In this document: positions 48,001 through 53,954 of the stretch, piece after piece
How the letters are laid out: each line of letters begins with the position of its first letter
Numbering within the stretch: the stretch's first letter is position 1
From: Cyprinodon diabolis
Taxonomy: Eukaryota > Chordata > Actinopteri > Cyprinodontiformes > Cyprinodontidae
Assembly (NCBI GenBank): GCA_030533445.1
Contig: CM060080.1
Span: 6,180,052 to 6,244,051, forward strand
Direction of reading: 5' to 3'
DNA length: 64,000 nucleotides
The notes under the pieces: model-generated
What the model was told of the DNA's origin: nothing
What the model saw: only the letters and a program-made list of their open reading frames with translations
Database searches by the model: none
Position numbers and translations under genes: made by a program

Positions 48001-49351
48001 GAAGAAGGTGATCGTTACGCCAACGAGTCCTGAGAAGGAAGAAACGTCTTTGCCCACCACTGAGAATTCGGAGTCTGAAGGGACGACCCAGTCGGAAGAG
48101 AAGGACGACAGCGGTGCTGATGTGAAAAAGGCGTCGGGGAAAAGCGGCAGACGAAAGCACAACTTGTTCAGCAGTTTCATCTTTAGATCTCACGAGGAAG
48201 CACTACAGATGTGTCAGGACCGCTGTTTGCGTACGGCTTACCCGTGCATGGTCCAAGACTGCGACTCAGTGGTCACCTACCTGCACAGCCTGCACCGCCA
48301 CTACCTGGCGGTTCACCGCATGTATCGAGAAGATCTCTCCAAAAATGAAGACAAACTTGTTTTTACCGCCGAGAAGCTGGAGGTGCTGATCCAGACGAAG
48401 TCCGCCAGGCCAGCTGTCAGCGGAGAAATCTCACCTGAGGAGGCTCCGAAAACGGAGCTCCAGGCTGAGGCAGTAGACGTGGAGGAGGAGCAGCCTCCCC
48501 CTTTGACTCCTCCTGCGCTGGAAGCTGGATCAGAGGAGAAGGAAAGTTGTGAGCCTCTAGATCCACCAGAAGAGAAAAAAAAAGAGCCTCCACCCGATGA
48601 GATAAACGAGGCTGCAAACGAGATGCTGGAAGATGAACTGATCAAGGAAGAGGCTCCTGAGGAGCTTCCTGTTTCTACTCCTGCACAGACCAAACAGGAT
48701 GAAAGATCCATATTAGACAAATTTAAACCACTTCTTCGCCCGGTCACTGTAGACCTTTCACCTCCGTGCTCGCTGCGCTTTTCTCCTGAGACAGGCAACA
48801 AAGATGGCGCTAAAACAAACACCTCGACGCCCCCTCCCACGCCGTCACCACCCCCAACACCGCCGCCCTCTGCTCCTCTTCGCATGCCGCTGAAACGGAA
48901 AAACGAACAGTCAGAACAACCGTTCAGCTGCAAAGAAACCAAGCCCAGAAGCCCCTCACCGAGCCCCTTTGACATCGCTGCCTACAAGCCCATGGGCTTC
49001 GAGTCCTCGTTCTTGCAGTTCATTCAAGAAAAAACTCCGATAGAAACGGAGGAAGAGCTGAAAAGTCGAGACGCTCTGAAACGCAGCTGCTCTGTGAAGG
49101 AGAACAACCAGCTGGGAGTCTCTCACACCCGCAGCAAACGCACTCATTCTCCTCCGGAAGATGGAGACTTCACCTCGGTACAAAACTTGAAGTCCATCCT
49201 GGACAGAGCCCTGGCTGGGTGTGGGGACCTGGCCGTAAAGCAGCTACAGTTACTCAGACCGGTGGTGGTTCTGGGACGACCCGTGACCAGCACCGCCACG
49301 CCTGACCTCTTCCCATCAAAGACCAACCACAAACTGCTTCTTGGAAGTTAG
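18141..49351 (+). CDS. rlf: RLF zinc finger protein, complete, eight coding exons, 1877 aa
   Basis: The exons are 18141-18320, 21238-21392, 29090-29171, 37213-37348, 37446-37648, 44166-44302, 44496-44637 and 44753-49351. All splice sites are GT-AG and all phases agree, giving 1877 aa (human RLF is about 1914). Residues 1-345 form the conserved helical N-terminal region shared with ZNF292 (LLEVYCLSINCFAAARSHL, SCFELLLSVP, LPNEEAIME, DNTAFILCTTFLTQ-type motifs). Residues about 355-465 continue this domain to LALKAYWPFDPEFWDW. An acidic stretch follows (about 470-487). About 14 C2H2 fingers lie between residues 538 and 1535, then a Pro-rich segment (about 1700-1725) and a basic C-terminus. Family knowledge: RLF is a nuclear zinc-finger protein; mouse mutants implicate it in DNA methylation and chromatin state at regulatory elements. 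Its position beside zmpste24 matches human 1p34. Confidence 0.95.
18321..21237 (+). other. rlf intron 1
   Basis: AT-rich intron with no complete element recognised. A hAT-end-like sequence (ATCGATAGGTATTCGATT... ending CCAAGCCCTA) lies near 19850-19920. A perfect short hairpin TCTCTCACATCA/TGATGTGAGAGA lies at 20268-20291. Confidence 0.5.
21238..21392 (+). CDS. rlf: rlf coding exon 2
   Basis: Acceptor TTGCTTTAG, donor GTAAGT. It encodes ALMHYAGSRNSIEHG and LLEVYCLSINCFAAAR, and ends in phase 2. Confidence 0.93.
21620..23450 (-). pseudogene. Decayed ZBED-type hAT transposase
   Basis: Minus-strand fragments in order: a BED-like region near 23340-23240 (ELVPIICKRFGFEKAD, VECKVCQNAI), then YTVEKPGFLHMLKCDP and SCKYFAEVALPKL near 23070-22970, and finally SERVFSTGGNIATCTRARLK near 21740-21690, the hAT C-terminal dimerisation motif. 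The order is correct for a hAT transposase, but stops and gaps separate the parts, and no terminal repeats were found. It lies in rlf intron 2. Confidence 0.75.
23783..24605 (-). mobile_element. Element with imperfect terminal inverted repeats
   Basis: The left end ATGCTACATTCAGACCGCAA and the reverse complement of the right end ATGCTAAGTTCAGACCTAAA match over about 33 bases at roughly 80%. No target duplication is clear. The minus strand contains a fragment reading FIILVPAVWMTYMKTAFQPP, homologous to plus-strand sequence at 35625-35735. It is probably a DNA transposon derivative. The superfamily is uncertain. Confidence 0.5.
24606..25600. other. rlf intron 2, unassigned part
   Basis: No exon supported and no repeat boundary identified. 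Confidence 0.4.
25601..25972 (+). mobile_element. L2-type LINE 3' end
   Basis: It ends with ATATCCCCATTGTGGGACAA and TAAAGGGATTTTCTATTC, the classic L2-type tail. The upstream 300 bases are 3' UTR-like with no conserved ORF, so the 5' limit is approximate. Confidence 0.55.
26400..27000 (-). pseudogene. Degenerate Tc1-like transposon
   Basis: Successive words match the minus orientation of a common fish Tc1-like element: TTCTGATAAATTGCTGCATT, GTAGGAATGGTGTACCTTTT, TTGTGACCAAAAAGGACAGT, GCAGTTATTTGTGGG and TTTCCTGGCAGTTGCTGAAA. Numerous indels break the transposase frame. The 180-aa plus-strand frame over it is an antisense artefact. Confidence 0.65.
27003..27046. repeat. Poly-C tract
   Basis: 36 consecutive C followed by A and further C. 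The minus strand is a long G-run able to form quadruplexes. Length in the assembly may be unreliable. Confidence 0.9.
27151..27695 (-). mobile_element. RecQ-fragment MITE, copy 1
   Basis: 545 bp from TAACCTGACT to ACGAGGCTA, flanked by GCAGATCAC and GCAGATAAC (9 bp, 8 identical). Left subterminal hairpin CCAGATGGAT...ATCCATCTGG; right hairpin CTCGTGAGA...TCTCACGAG. Minus frame 27554-27348 encodes MAASADETSVSVAIEQVLSE, then KEEQNTALEAFLRGKDVF and LLPTGFGKS, the Q-motif region and Walker A of a RecQ-family helicase, and then stops directly after GKS. It lies in rlf intron 2. The superfamily is not recognised; 9-bp duplications are known from Mutator-like elements, but the termini here are very short. 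Confidence 0.85.
28410..28700. mobile_element. MITE with CACTGCAAAAA termini
   Basis: It starts CACTGCAAAAACGATCTAGA and ends TTAGATTTTTTGCAATG, an inverted pair. Inside is a second inverted set around AAGTAAAAATTTCTTAAATT and TTAGTTTAAGAAAAAATGAC. This class is frequent in fish genomes and hAT-like. No coding capacity, and no clear target duplication. Confidence 0.7.
29090..29171 (+). CDS. rlf: rlf coding exon 3
   Basis: Acceptor TTCCTGCAG, donor GTAGGG. It encodes SCFELLLSVPENEIPYEAWL and ends in phase 0. Confidence 0.92.
29871..30794 (+). mobile_element. hAT-like non-autonomous element, copy B
   Basis: 924 bp from CAGGGTTCCCATGGGTCCTT to CTGTACGAACCCTG, opposite in orientation to copy A. 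CCATT flanks both sides. The plus strand carries the same BED-like fragment ([19 protein letters not shown]) continuing to [20 protein letters not shown]. It lies in rlf intron 3. Confidence 0.8.
30795..32015. other. rlf intron 3, mostly unassigned
   Basis: No exon supported. Around 31370-31520 the text GGTAACTGGCCATTCTAAAT ... CAAATGGATGG resembles a decayed form of a widespread fish interspersed repeat ending in a GGATGG tail. Confidence 0.4.
32829..35109 (-). pseudogene. hAT (ZBED1-like) transposase, broken
   Basis: This is the coding part of the element above. The N-terminal BED segment and the catalytic core are separated by a stop/frameshift near 34730. The middle is split by the 300-bp palindromic MITE. 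The final segment ends prematurely after SERVFSTVGDIVTA. It cannot encode a full transposase as it stands. Confidence 0.8.
33571..33870. mobile_element. 300-bp palindromic TA-type MITE nested in the hAT element
   Basis: It begins TAAAAAGTGCCAAAATTAAA and ends with the exact inverse. The inverted arms extend about 80 bases with ATTAAATAAATA-type words, so it can fold into a long hairpin. The outer TA may be the target duplication. It sits between the AYNNLNSRY and KGLPFLSDVARDDTFN parts of the transposase. Confidence 0.8.
35625..35735 (+). repeat. Dispersed fragment shared with 24195-24305
   Basis: It reads KPAGKIFSIFIILVPAVWTT, then YLKDANIYFQP, in one frame. The minus strand at 24305-24195 reads FIILVPAVWMTYMKTAFQPP, with about three quarters of the bases identical. 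The hydrophobic stretch looks like a membrane anchor. It is part of an unidentified repeat or retrocopy. Confidence 0.45.
36050..36922. mobile_element. hAT-like remnant
   Basis: The right end reads CGATGCATCGGATCGTCGGC, then GATGCATCGATACAAAACGA and TTATTATTTACACCCCTA, a common hAT-type terminus. The left part contains ACGATTCGATAATTTTCGAT and ATGATACGATTCGATTCA. Terminal symmetry is incomplete and no transposase is visible. Confidence 0.5.
37213..37348 (+). CDS. rlf: rlf coding exon 4
   Basis: Acceptor TTTACTGCAG, donor GTTAGT. It encodes AHDTLIQYGSTDLQALLQIT and ends in phase 1. Only a 97-base intron separates it from exon 5. Confidence 0.92.
37446..37648 (+). CDS. rlf: rlf coding exon 5
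   Basis: Acceptor CTTGTAG, donor GTATGT. It encodes LEGEGFMEMRVKHLEKMGEV and LCHLLPNEEAIME, and ends in phase 0. The following 6.5-kb intron is full of transposons. Confidence 0.93.
37790..38160 (-). repeat. Dispersed fish retroelement, copy 3 (inverted)
   Basis: It contains AACCAGTTGATTGCATCCAG, GGAGAGGAAAAACTCCCTTT, AGCAGAACCAGGCTCAGTGT and CAGAGAAACAGGACTACACT, collinear with the inverse of 3225-3665 but lacking the tail. It lies in rlf intron 5. Confidence 0.8.
38161..38686. other. rlf intron 5, unassigned part
   Basis: No exon or delimited repeat seen. Confidence 0.4.
38687..39297. mobile_element. TA-flanked MITE (outer element)
   Basis: The left end CTGTAATTTTCAGACTATTA (preceded by TA) and the right end TATAGTCCGAAAATTACGG (followed by TA) are inverted repeats with the AGCCGC word just inside. 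The TA duplication suggests a Tc1/mariner-type MITE. A piggyBac-like MITE is nested at 38800-39029. Confidence 0.8.
38800..39029. mobile_element. piggyBac-like MITE, copy 1 (nested)
   Basis: 230 bp bounded by TTAA on both sides (38796-38799 and 39030-39033). Ends are CCCTATAATGCCAAATGTAT and GGGCTTTAAAGGG, fitting the TTAA target and CCCT termini of piggyBac elements. The same element occurs inverted at 56968-57282. No transposase. Confidence 0.8.
39519..40063 (-). mobile_element. RecQ-fragment MITE, copy 2
   Basis: 545 bp with the same termini as copy 1 and a perfect 9-bp duplication GGAGGCTAC (39510-39518 and 40064-40072). Minus frame 39922-39653 encodes 89 aa: [20 protein letters not shown], an acidic helical stretch, KEEQNTALEAFLRGKDVF, then SLLPTGFGKSLIYQLAPL, and an unrelated tail. 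The helicase reading therefore runs a little past Walker A before breaking. It lies in rlf intron 5. Confidence 0.9.
40064..41180. other. rlf intron 5 between RecQ-MITE copies 2 and 3
   Basis: AT-rich, with no exon supported. The frame at 40909-41115 (68 aa) has no recognisable domain. Confidence 0.5.
41181..41724 (-). mobile_element. RecQ-fragment MITE, copy 3
   Basis: 544 bp, same orientation as copies 1 and 2, 9-bp duplication TTTCTTCGC / TTTCTTTGC (8 of 9). Minus frame 41584-41315 encodes an 89-aa protein nearly identical to copy 2, including LLPTGFGKSLIYQLASLG. Confidence 0.9.
42225..43032 (+). pseudogene. Non-LTR retrotransposon, 3' part of reverse transcriptase ORF
   Basis: The plus frames read the RT catalytic region and beyond: ADYVVILASSGRDLQLSLDR, FATECEAAGMGISASKSEAM, then after a stop LSIYRPIYVPTLIYGHEFWV, RIQAAEMGFLRRVGGLSLRD and WNGHLVRMPPGRLTGEVFWA. 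It ends with CCGGATAAGCGGAGGAAGAT and GGATGGAT, the tail of a fish non-LTR family. In-frame stops (TAG near 42352) and a frameshift show it is dead. The 5' part is missing. It is in rlf intron 5. Confidence 0.85.
43033..44165. other. End of rlf intron 5
   Basis: No exon, RNA gene or delimited repeat supported before exon 6. Confidence 0.5.
44166..44302 (+). CDS. rlf: rlf coding exon 6
   Basis: Acceptor TGTTCAG, donor GTGAGT. It encodes LDCKDVLEITCTLETEGEEN and ends in phase 2. Confidence 0.92.
44496..44637 (+). CDS. rlf: rlf coding exon 7
   Basis: Acceptor TTGGAAG, donor GTTAGT. It encodes LISLWSKLHRRLDPSSISLL and QHLLYLVRVIQEE, and ends in phase 0. The acceptor has a weak pyrimidine tract but frame and homology fix it. 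Confidence 0.88.
44753..49351 (+). CDS. rlf: rlf coding exon 8, giant zinc-finger exon
   Basis: Acceptor CTCCTTTCAG. The exon runs 4599 nt without interruption to TAG at 49349-49351 and encodes residues 346-1877, including all C2H2 fingers. Examples are YPCPGTKCNRIFKHSKYLYV, YKCHLCPKSHREKKVLKAHY and YPCMVQDCDSVVTYLHSLHR. One large terminal exon for the finger region is usual in RLF/ZNF292 genes. The exon is clearly more GC-rich than the surrounding introns. Confidence 0.97.
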   Translation, partial: TETFGTRASVELCVKALQLPKQDDSETRTSVCKMVSCLLPNDLEVLRACKLTEFLLDTSQETFNCLKELYLRPDQKRDQEGEAIPNSLRCELLLALKAYWPFDPEFWDWKTLKYHCISLLGIRPESEEEEEEVEEVEDKQEKAKRHEPQGGPIKVESEPNSRINGGLNVDKSQINKYTDIKGKCEIKRPKLRCQICKRSITDIQIIHHSQRHAEKNNHPCPVCLEDFRSRKDLLPHLRKHIKKPPSSPQSSTKTEATQEQTEDEEDVEPGEITLDPSLMLYYKSTHNQDPLHDAVGKATTPTEQPEDNDEYVTFDYIDKHFKLQNREVYPCPGTKCNRIFKHSKYLYVHLKSEHRGDENVKHFHQMRDKREKCVFCRRHFVSAYHHRRHRKVHYGDQPYMCVVIGCGARFGTSNELVMHKHTHGFQLNYQCELKGCSITYSDLGQIYHHEAQHFRDAAFTCSSAECKKFFLSKKDFLKHLSTHNITFTENDFEAQRRAKRKFFKTVREVIVRPIKPVNITEAVNGNVLNSQSVSCGSSLQEAEPQEPKATVTLVAVCFDGSKFTCGFERCGMTFSRARDVQRHLKCAHPEHLKLENREQKHENGENSVPKEVKPETEPESGDQREDEHSPPLLPLDSAKEKKAPSHTKGGDTNPSGVNTKNDALKEILIGLSKLSLGSSSSQGLQNKTLKSNSDFTASSIHQAIIEKPPVVLLKKRRHLLEEQVKSEAEQTPLTSEEEGVEPLATARPYVCEIKRCGFRTARSYSLLRHYLSVHSRTIDDAKRMTASIKPYKCHLCPKSHREKKVLKAHYITVHNMSEDLFNNLSFASAGVEGHEGSATSQPTLQLSANHSEKAKTRDAPNLSHQHNVKEESGISENGENGSNLSSVEEGEEEGEIKDKDDEQKEQNEDSATQQVRTRRVVAKSNLCYILDKFSKPFHCVAKNCDAAFSTQGGLVRHLQLVHHYNRSQLLLEKDGEVQASPEARREPSKRRPLTNSDEPQPQFKCHFANCFASYHLKSSLVRHTRDVHSRPPELIRCKFDGCSRVFSHNEALKKHTLYSHYEYYDSLVLRLQSTHKKSVTGCQKKVIVTPTSPEKEETSLPTTENSESEGTTQSEEKDDSGADVKKASGKSGRRKHNLFSSFIFRSHEEALQMCQDRCLRTAYPCMVQDCDSVVTYLHSLHRHYLAVHRMYREDLSKNEDKLVFTAEKLEVLIQTKSARPAVSGEISPEEAPKTELQAEAVDVEEEQPPPLTPPALEAGSEEKESCEPLDPPEEKKKEPPPDEINEAANEMLEDELIKEEAPEELPVSTPAQTKQDERSILDKFKPLLRPVTVDLSPPCSLRFSPETGNKDGAKTNTSTPPPTPSPPPTPPPSAPLRMPLKRKNEQSEQPFSCKETKPRSPSPSPFDIAAYKPMGFESSFLQFIQEKTPIETEEELKSRDALKRSCSVKENNQLGVSHTRSKRTHSPPEDGDFTSVQNLKSILDRALAGCGDLAVKQLQLLRPVVVLGRPVTSTATPDLFPSKTNHKLLLGS

Positions 49352-50935
49352 TTACAATCAGCACCTTTTTAAACATGGCAATGAAAAAGTGATTTCTTTT
49401 TACAGACTGTGTATCAGTATTTTTATTTCATCCAAAACACTTTTTTTTTAAGTTGACTGAACGTTTGTAGAAATTAGCCTAAATAAAAAAACAAGCCTTA
49501 AAAGGTGCAGATGAAAGCAGTCTGACAGTATTTTAGACTTTATCAAAGCAGTCAGATAACATCCAATGTGTTCAATTAGTCACAGATGTATATATGACCA
49601 TGTCCTCCCAAACACATGTATAGCTTTTCAGATTGTTAGAAATGATCAGTAGCATAATGCCAAACCTTTTCACTCAAAATGGGACTAAAATGTGAACCTA
49701 CAACTAAGAAATATGTTTGGTTATTTTTCACTTCTGTTTATATGAAATCAGTATTGGCAGCAGTTCTTGGACAACATGTATGTAACAGTTTCTAATAAAT
49801 AAATAAAAAAGACTGGAAATAAATTTAGGACATTTTTGTAATCAATGAAAGAGTCTAGCTCTGCTTTTGAGTGTATAAAAGGATAAAGATTCATTTTTAA
49901 GTCATTGTCAAAGAAATCACTTAACTTGGGTACTATTCATGCATTTTGATTTCATAAAATGGTAAAAAAAAAAGGCTTTTTAAGCCGTTAATTATAAACT
50001 TCAGTGCCATAGTTTCAATTGGATATGAGTATTTAAACAATTTCTAGAATAAGAATGCCTTTTGAAAGCAAATCATCCATCTGAAATGCAAAAGGGAAGT
50101 AAATAAAAATGAATAATTGATGCAAAATGTGCTTATCATTGCCCACATCACTGCCTGCACACTTTTACATATTATATAGATCAGTAGACCATATTTGATT
50201 CCAGACAGCTTTGTGGTACCTTCTCATCTGGGATTGTGACAAGGTGGCGCCCCCTACAGGGCTAGAACTTCTGCCTCGAGTCTGTCACAGCTGTCAATCC
50301 GGAATAGATTATGCTTTGAATCATTGGTCAACGTTGTTGCCACACTAAGTCATGATTCTGAGATGCAAAAACTGTACAAGACCGTTTTAAATTTGTTGAT
50401 ACCTAAAATTCTTGCAAACTTGCAAAGTGTATTTATATTTTTGCTATGTCAGAAAGCACTATGCACGATAGAAAAATGATCTCCCACATAAGTTGATCAT
50501 TTAGTAGATTCTGCTTGTCAGTCATAGAAGTTACCCCTTATTTATTAGAATAATTTACGATTTTTACATTCATATTGGTGGAAATTTTACTCAAAGTAAC
50601 ATAGTTGGTGTTTTCTAACATAAAATTCTATGTATAGAAAGACCTTAACCCATTTTATTAAACTCTGGACATTAAATCGGATTAAACTGTTTAAAAATAA
50701 TTCTAATTTAATAATTATAAGAACACTCTTCATTTTATAGAATTTCAACGTCTGCCATTAAAGATAACATGTCACTAAATATTTGGGGGAAATGGAACCA
50801 AATAGTGTAATTATGTCTATAATTGAATTAAGTACAGCAGAACGTAAATGGAGATGCTTAATGTTGAAATGTAAACACTTAACAGAGTGTTTTGTTTGAA
50901 GATTGTTATGAAATGCAATAAAATACAAAGGATGT
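49352..50935 (+). other. rlf 3' UTR and downstream region
   Basis: AATAAA signals follow the stop at 49482-49487, 49794-49799 and 50917-50922. Any could serve as polyadenylation site; the cluster at 49794 (tandem AATAAATAAATAAA) looks strongest. No gene on either strand. Confidence 0.5.
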
Positions 50936-51344
50936 TACCAATTTGTAATGACACAAGTTATTTTTAAGCTAAAACTTGTCTACAAATCAGCAGAAAAAAA
51001 ATTAAACTGCTTAAAATCAAACATTAACATCTTAGTTCTATGAGAAAATTTAGTTAATAAGCAATAGCTTGATCAGAGGTAAACATTATCTTCCAAAAAT
51101 GAAATTGTAAAAACTTTTTTCAGGTTTGAACAAGATCCTAAGTACCCATATTTTAAGAATGGTATATACTTCTAGTTCTTGCACAACAAACTTTTCATGT
51201 TGCAATAAGATGTTTTAGCTTGTGGCAGTTATACTTCCTTAATTTTCTGCTTTGAATTTAGTTTTGGATGGCCTAAAACCTGCTCTGTGTTGCTTCTGCT
51301 CTTATACATTTTTTTAATGATTGTATATTTTTGTCTTCGAGGTA

Positions 51345-52592
51345 CACTATATTGCCAAAAGTATTTGCTCACCTGCCTTGACTCACATATGAGCTTAAGT
51401 GACATCCCGTTCCTAATCCATAGGGTTCAATATGACGTCGGTCCACCCTTTGCAGCTAGAACAGCTTCAACTCTTCTGGGAAGGCTGTCCACAAGGTTTA
51501 GGAGTGTGTTTATGGGAATTTTTGACCATTCTTCCAGAAGCGCATTTGTGAGGTCGCACACTGATGTTGGACGAGAAGGCCTGGCTCTCAGTCTCCGCTC
51601 TAATTCATCCCAAAGGTGTTCTATCGGGTTGAGGTCAGGACTCTGTGCAGGCCAGTCAAGTTCATCCACACCAGACTCTGTCATCCATGTCTTTATGGAC
51701 CTTGCTTTGTGCACTGGTGCACAGTCATGTTGGAAGAGGAAGGGGCCAGCTCCAAACTGTTCCCACAAAGTTGGGAGCATGGAATTGTCCAAAATGTCTT
51801 GGTATGCTGAAGCATTCAGAGTTCCTTTCACTGGAACTAAGGGGCCAAGCCCAGCTCCTGAAAAACAACCCCACACCATAATCCCCCCTCCACCAAACTT
51901 TACACTTGGCACAATGCAGTCAGACAAGTACCGTTCTCCTGGCAACCGCCAAACCCAGACCCGTCCATCAGATTGCCAGATGGAGAAGCGCGATTCGTCA
52001 CTCCAGAGAACGCGTCTCCACTGCTCTAGAGTCCAGTGGCGGCGTGCTTTACACCACCGCATCCGACGCTTTGCATTGCACTTGGTTATGTATGGCTTGG
52101 ATGCAGCTGCTCGACCATGGAAACCCATTCCATGAAGCTCTCTGCGCACTGTTCTTGAGCTAATCTGAAGGCCACATGAAGTTTGGAGGTCTGTAGTGAT
52201 TGACTCTGCAGAAAGTTGGCGACCTCTTCGCACTATGCGCTTCAGCATCCGCTGACCCCGCTCCGTCAGTTTACGTGGCCTACCACTTCGTGGCTGAGTT
52301 GCTGTCGTTCCCAAACACTTCCATTTTCTTATAATACAGCTGACAGTTGACTGTGGAATATTTAGGAGCGAGGAAATTTCACGACTGGATTTGTTGCACA
52401 GGTGGCATCCTATCACAGTTCCACGCTGGAATTCACTGAGCTCCTGAGAGCGACCCATTCTTTCACAAATGTTTGTAAAAACAGTCTGCATGCCTAGGTG
52501 CTTGAATTTATACACCTGTGGCCATGGAAGTGATTGGAACACCTGATTCCAATAATTTGGATGGGTGAGCAAATACTTTTGGCAATATAGTG
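51345..52592 (-). mobile_element. Complete Tc1-like transposon, structurally intact
   Basis: 1248 bp, flanked by TA at 51343-51344 and 52593-52594. The terminal inverted repeats begin CACTATATTGCCAAAAGTAT and are identical for 29 bases at both ends. The transposase reading frame is uninterrupted. Perfect ends plus an open frame indicate a recent insertion. It lies between rlf and zmpste24. Confidence 0.95.
51427..52458 (-). CDS. Tc1-family transposase, uninterrupted
   Basis: It cuts and pastes the surrounding 1248-bp element at TA targets. I start it at the ATG of [10 protein letters not shown] (52458), which gives 343 aa, the usual Tc1 length; the frame is open upstream to 52572. Domains: two N-terminal helix-turn-helix (PAIRED-like) segments about residues 1-110 ([21 protein letters not shown]-like [19 protein letters not shown]) joined by an AT-hook-like GRPRK at about 60. 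The catalytic region has WSDESRF (first Asp), HDCAPVHK (second Asp) and [13 protein letters not shown] (Glu), the last two 34 residues apart: DD34E. The Gly-rich box [13 protein letters not shown] is present. No frameshift or stop is visible, and activity cannot be judged from sequence. Confidence 0.93.
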   Translation of the reverse strand: MGRSQELSEFQRGTVIGCHLCNKSSREISSLLNIPQSTVSCIIRKWKCLGTTATQPRSGRPRKLTERGQRMLKRIVRRGRQLSAESITTDLQTSCGLQISSRTVRRELHGMGFHGRAAASKPYITKCNAKRRMRWCKARRHWTLEQWRRVLWSDESRFSIWQSDGRVWVWRLPGERYLSDCIVPSVKFGGGGIMVWGCFSGAGLGPLVPVKGTLNASAYQDILDNSMLPTLWEQFGAGPFLFQHDCAPVHKARSIKTWMTESGVDELDWPAQSPDLNPIEHLWDELERRLRARPSRPTSVCDLTNALLEEWSKIPINTLLNLVDSLPRRVEAVLAAKGGPTSY

Positions 52593-52979
52593 TAACTTAT
52601 GATTCAAATTTGTATTTTGTGTAAGAAATTAAACTGGAAAAAATTATTCTCTTTGTAAAGCAATAGAAATTTTTTCTTTTAAACAGTTTATTTGCATAAA
52701 AGGGTCTACCTTATAAAGGAAAATCTAAGGGAACTACCTTAATTGGGTGGAAGGAGCAAAGTTTTTTCTTTTATGGTCCCTTTTTTTTAATAAGTTATCC
52801 ATCTTTTTCGTTAGTCAATGATTATTTTTTTTAAACGGAGCAATCTGACTGAAACAGAAAAAAACACATCTTCACAAAATATTGTTCTACAAACAGAAAT
52901 TTTTTTTTAAATAAGAGGCAGTTTGTATTCTGCCTTTGTATTTGCAGTAAACTATAAAACATTTATTAGTTATAAGAGT

Positions 52980-53345
52980 AAAGAAGCCCTGGCCCTGTGC
53001 GAACAGCGCCCCCTGCAGTCGCTAAGCAGGATGGATTCGGAAACCGGCCGCGCGGCGGAACCAATGTCACGGGCCGTTACATCGGGGACAGAAAACGGCG
53101 AAACACGTCTCCCAGGGGCGCTGGAAGCTTACATGAATGGAGAAAGGGACTGAATGTTAACGCGTTCTCTTTGTGAATCGAAGCTAGATAGCTTTTGTTT
53201 TTTAGTCCGTCTGGCTTTTTAACGCGGACTCGTTTTTTTCCCTCCTCCATAGAAGTTGAAAACGTGTCTGTGGAGCGGAAGCGGAGTAGCTGTTAGCCCA
53301 AACAAGCAGCCTGGTTAGTCAGTCAGAGAAAAACCCAGAGCAGAG
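52980..53345 (+). promoter_or_regulatory. GC-rich zmpste24 promoter and 5' UTR
   Basis: CpG-dense sequence (ACCGGCCGCGCGGCGGAACC) with a CCAAT box at about 53060, directly upstream of the zmpste24 start in an AT-rich background. The transcription start is not resolvable. Confidence 0.5.
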
Positions 53346-53453
53346 ATGCTGGAAGGGATCCTCCTCCTGCCTGTGGAGACGCAGATCTTCTACGCCGTCC
53401 TGGGATTCTCATGGACGGTGTATCTCTGGGAGGCATACCTGTCCTCCAGACAG
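53346..53453 (+). CDS. zmpste24: zmpste24 coding exon 1
   Basis: 36 codons, start context AGAGATGCTG, donor GTGAGA. The N-terminal ten residues differ from mammals but FSWTVYLWE is conserved. Confidence 0.9.
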
Positions 53454-53921
53454 GTGAGAATGAACCAGGAAATCTGCTCACTTGTCATGTAGAAAAACAA
53501 AAAAAAGCAAAAAAAGATCTAAAGTCTCTGTGGGGGTTATCTCCAGAGGCGTAACCGTAAAATTTTAATAATTTACCTTTTTTAGATAAAAGGTAAAGTG
53601 GATAATATTCTGTCAGGTTTGAGTTCTTTTCCATCGTCATCACTTTCCTACTTTTATCAATAATCATTCTGCATAAAATTGATATTTACAAGTACTAATA
53701 TCTACATAAATGAATTATTTAACATGTTTTTATTAAAATAGTTGTCTATGATTTCACTAAAGACTCCTAGATGACTTGCAGAGATGCGTTATTTTTTCTT
53801 GACCCCATAAAACACAAAATCTATTTCTGAAAAGACCATGAATTCTCTACTTACCATCTTTAATGTTAGTATATTGATGTGCAGAATTAACCACAGTGTT
53901 TTTGTTATCAAGTAATTATGA

Positions 53922-53954
<33 letters not shown>

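Noticed and set aside
48313..48975. 220-aa minus-strand frame opposite rlf exon 8
   Set aside because: Shadow of the real zinc-finger exon; Ser/Gly-rich composition arises from its Pro/Glu codons.
51287..52135. 282-aa plus-strand frame
   Set aside because: Antisense to the intact Tc1 transposase.
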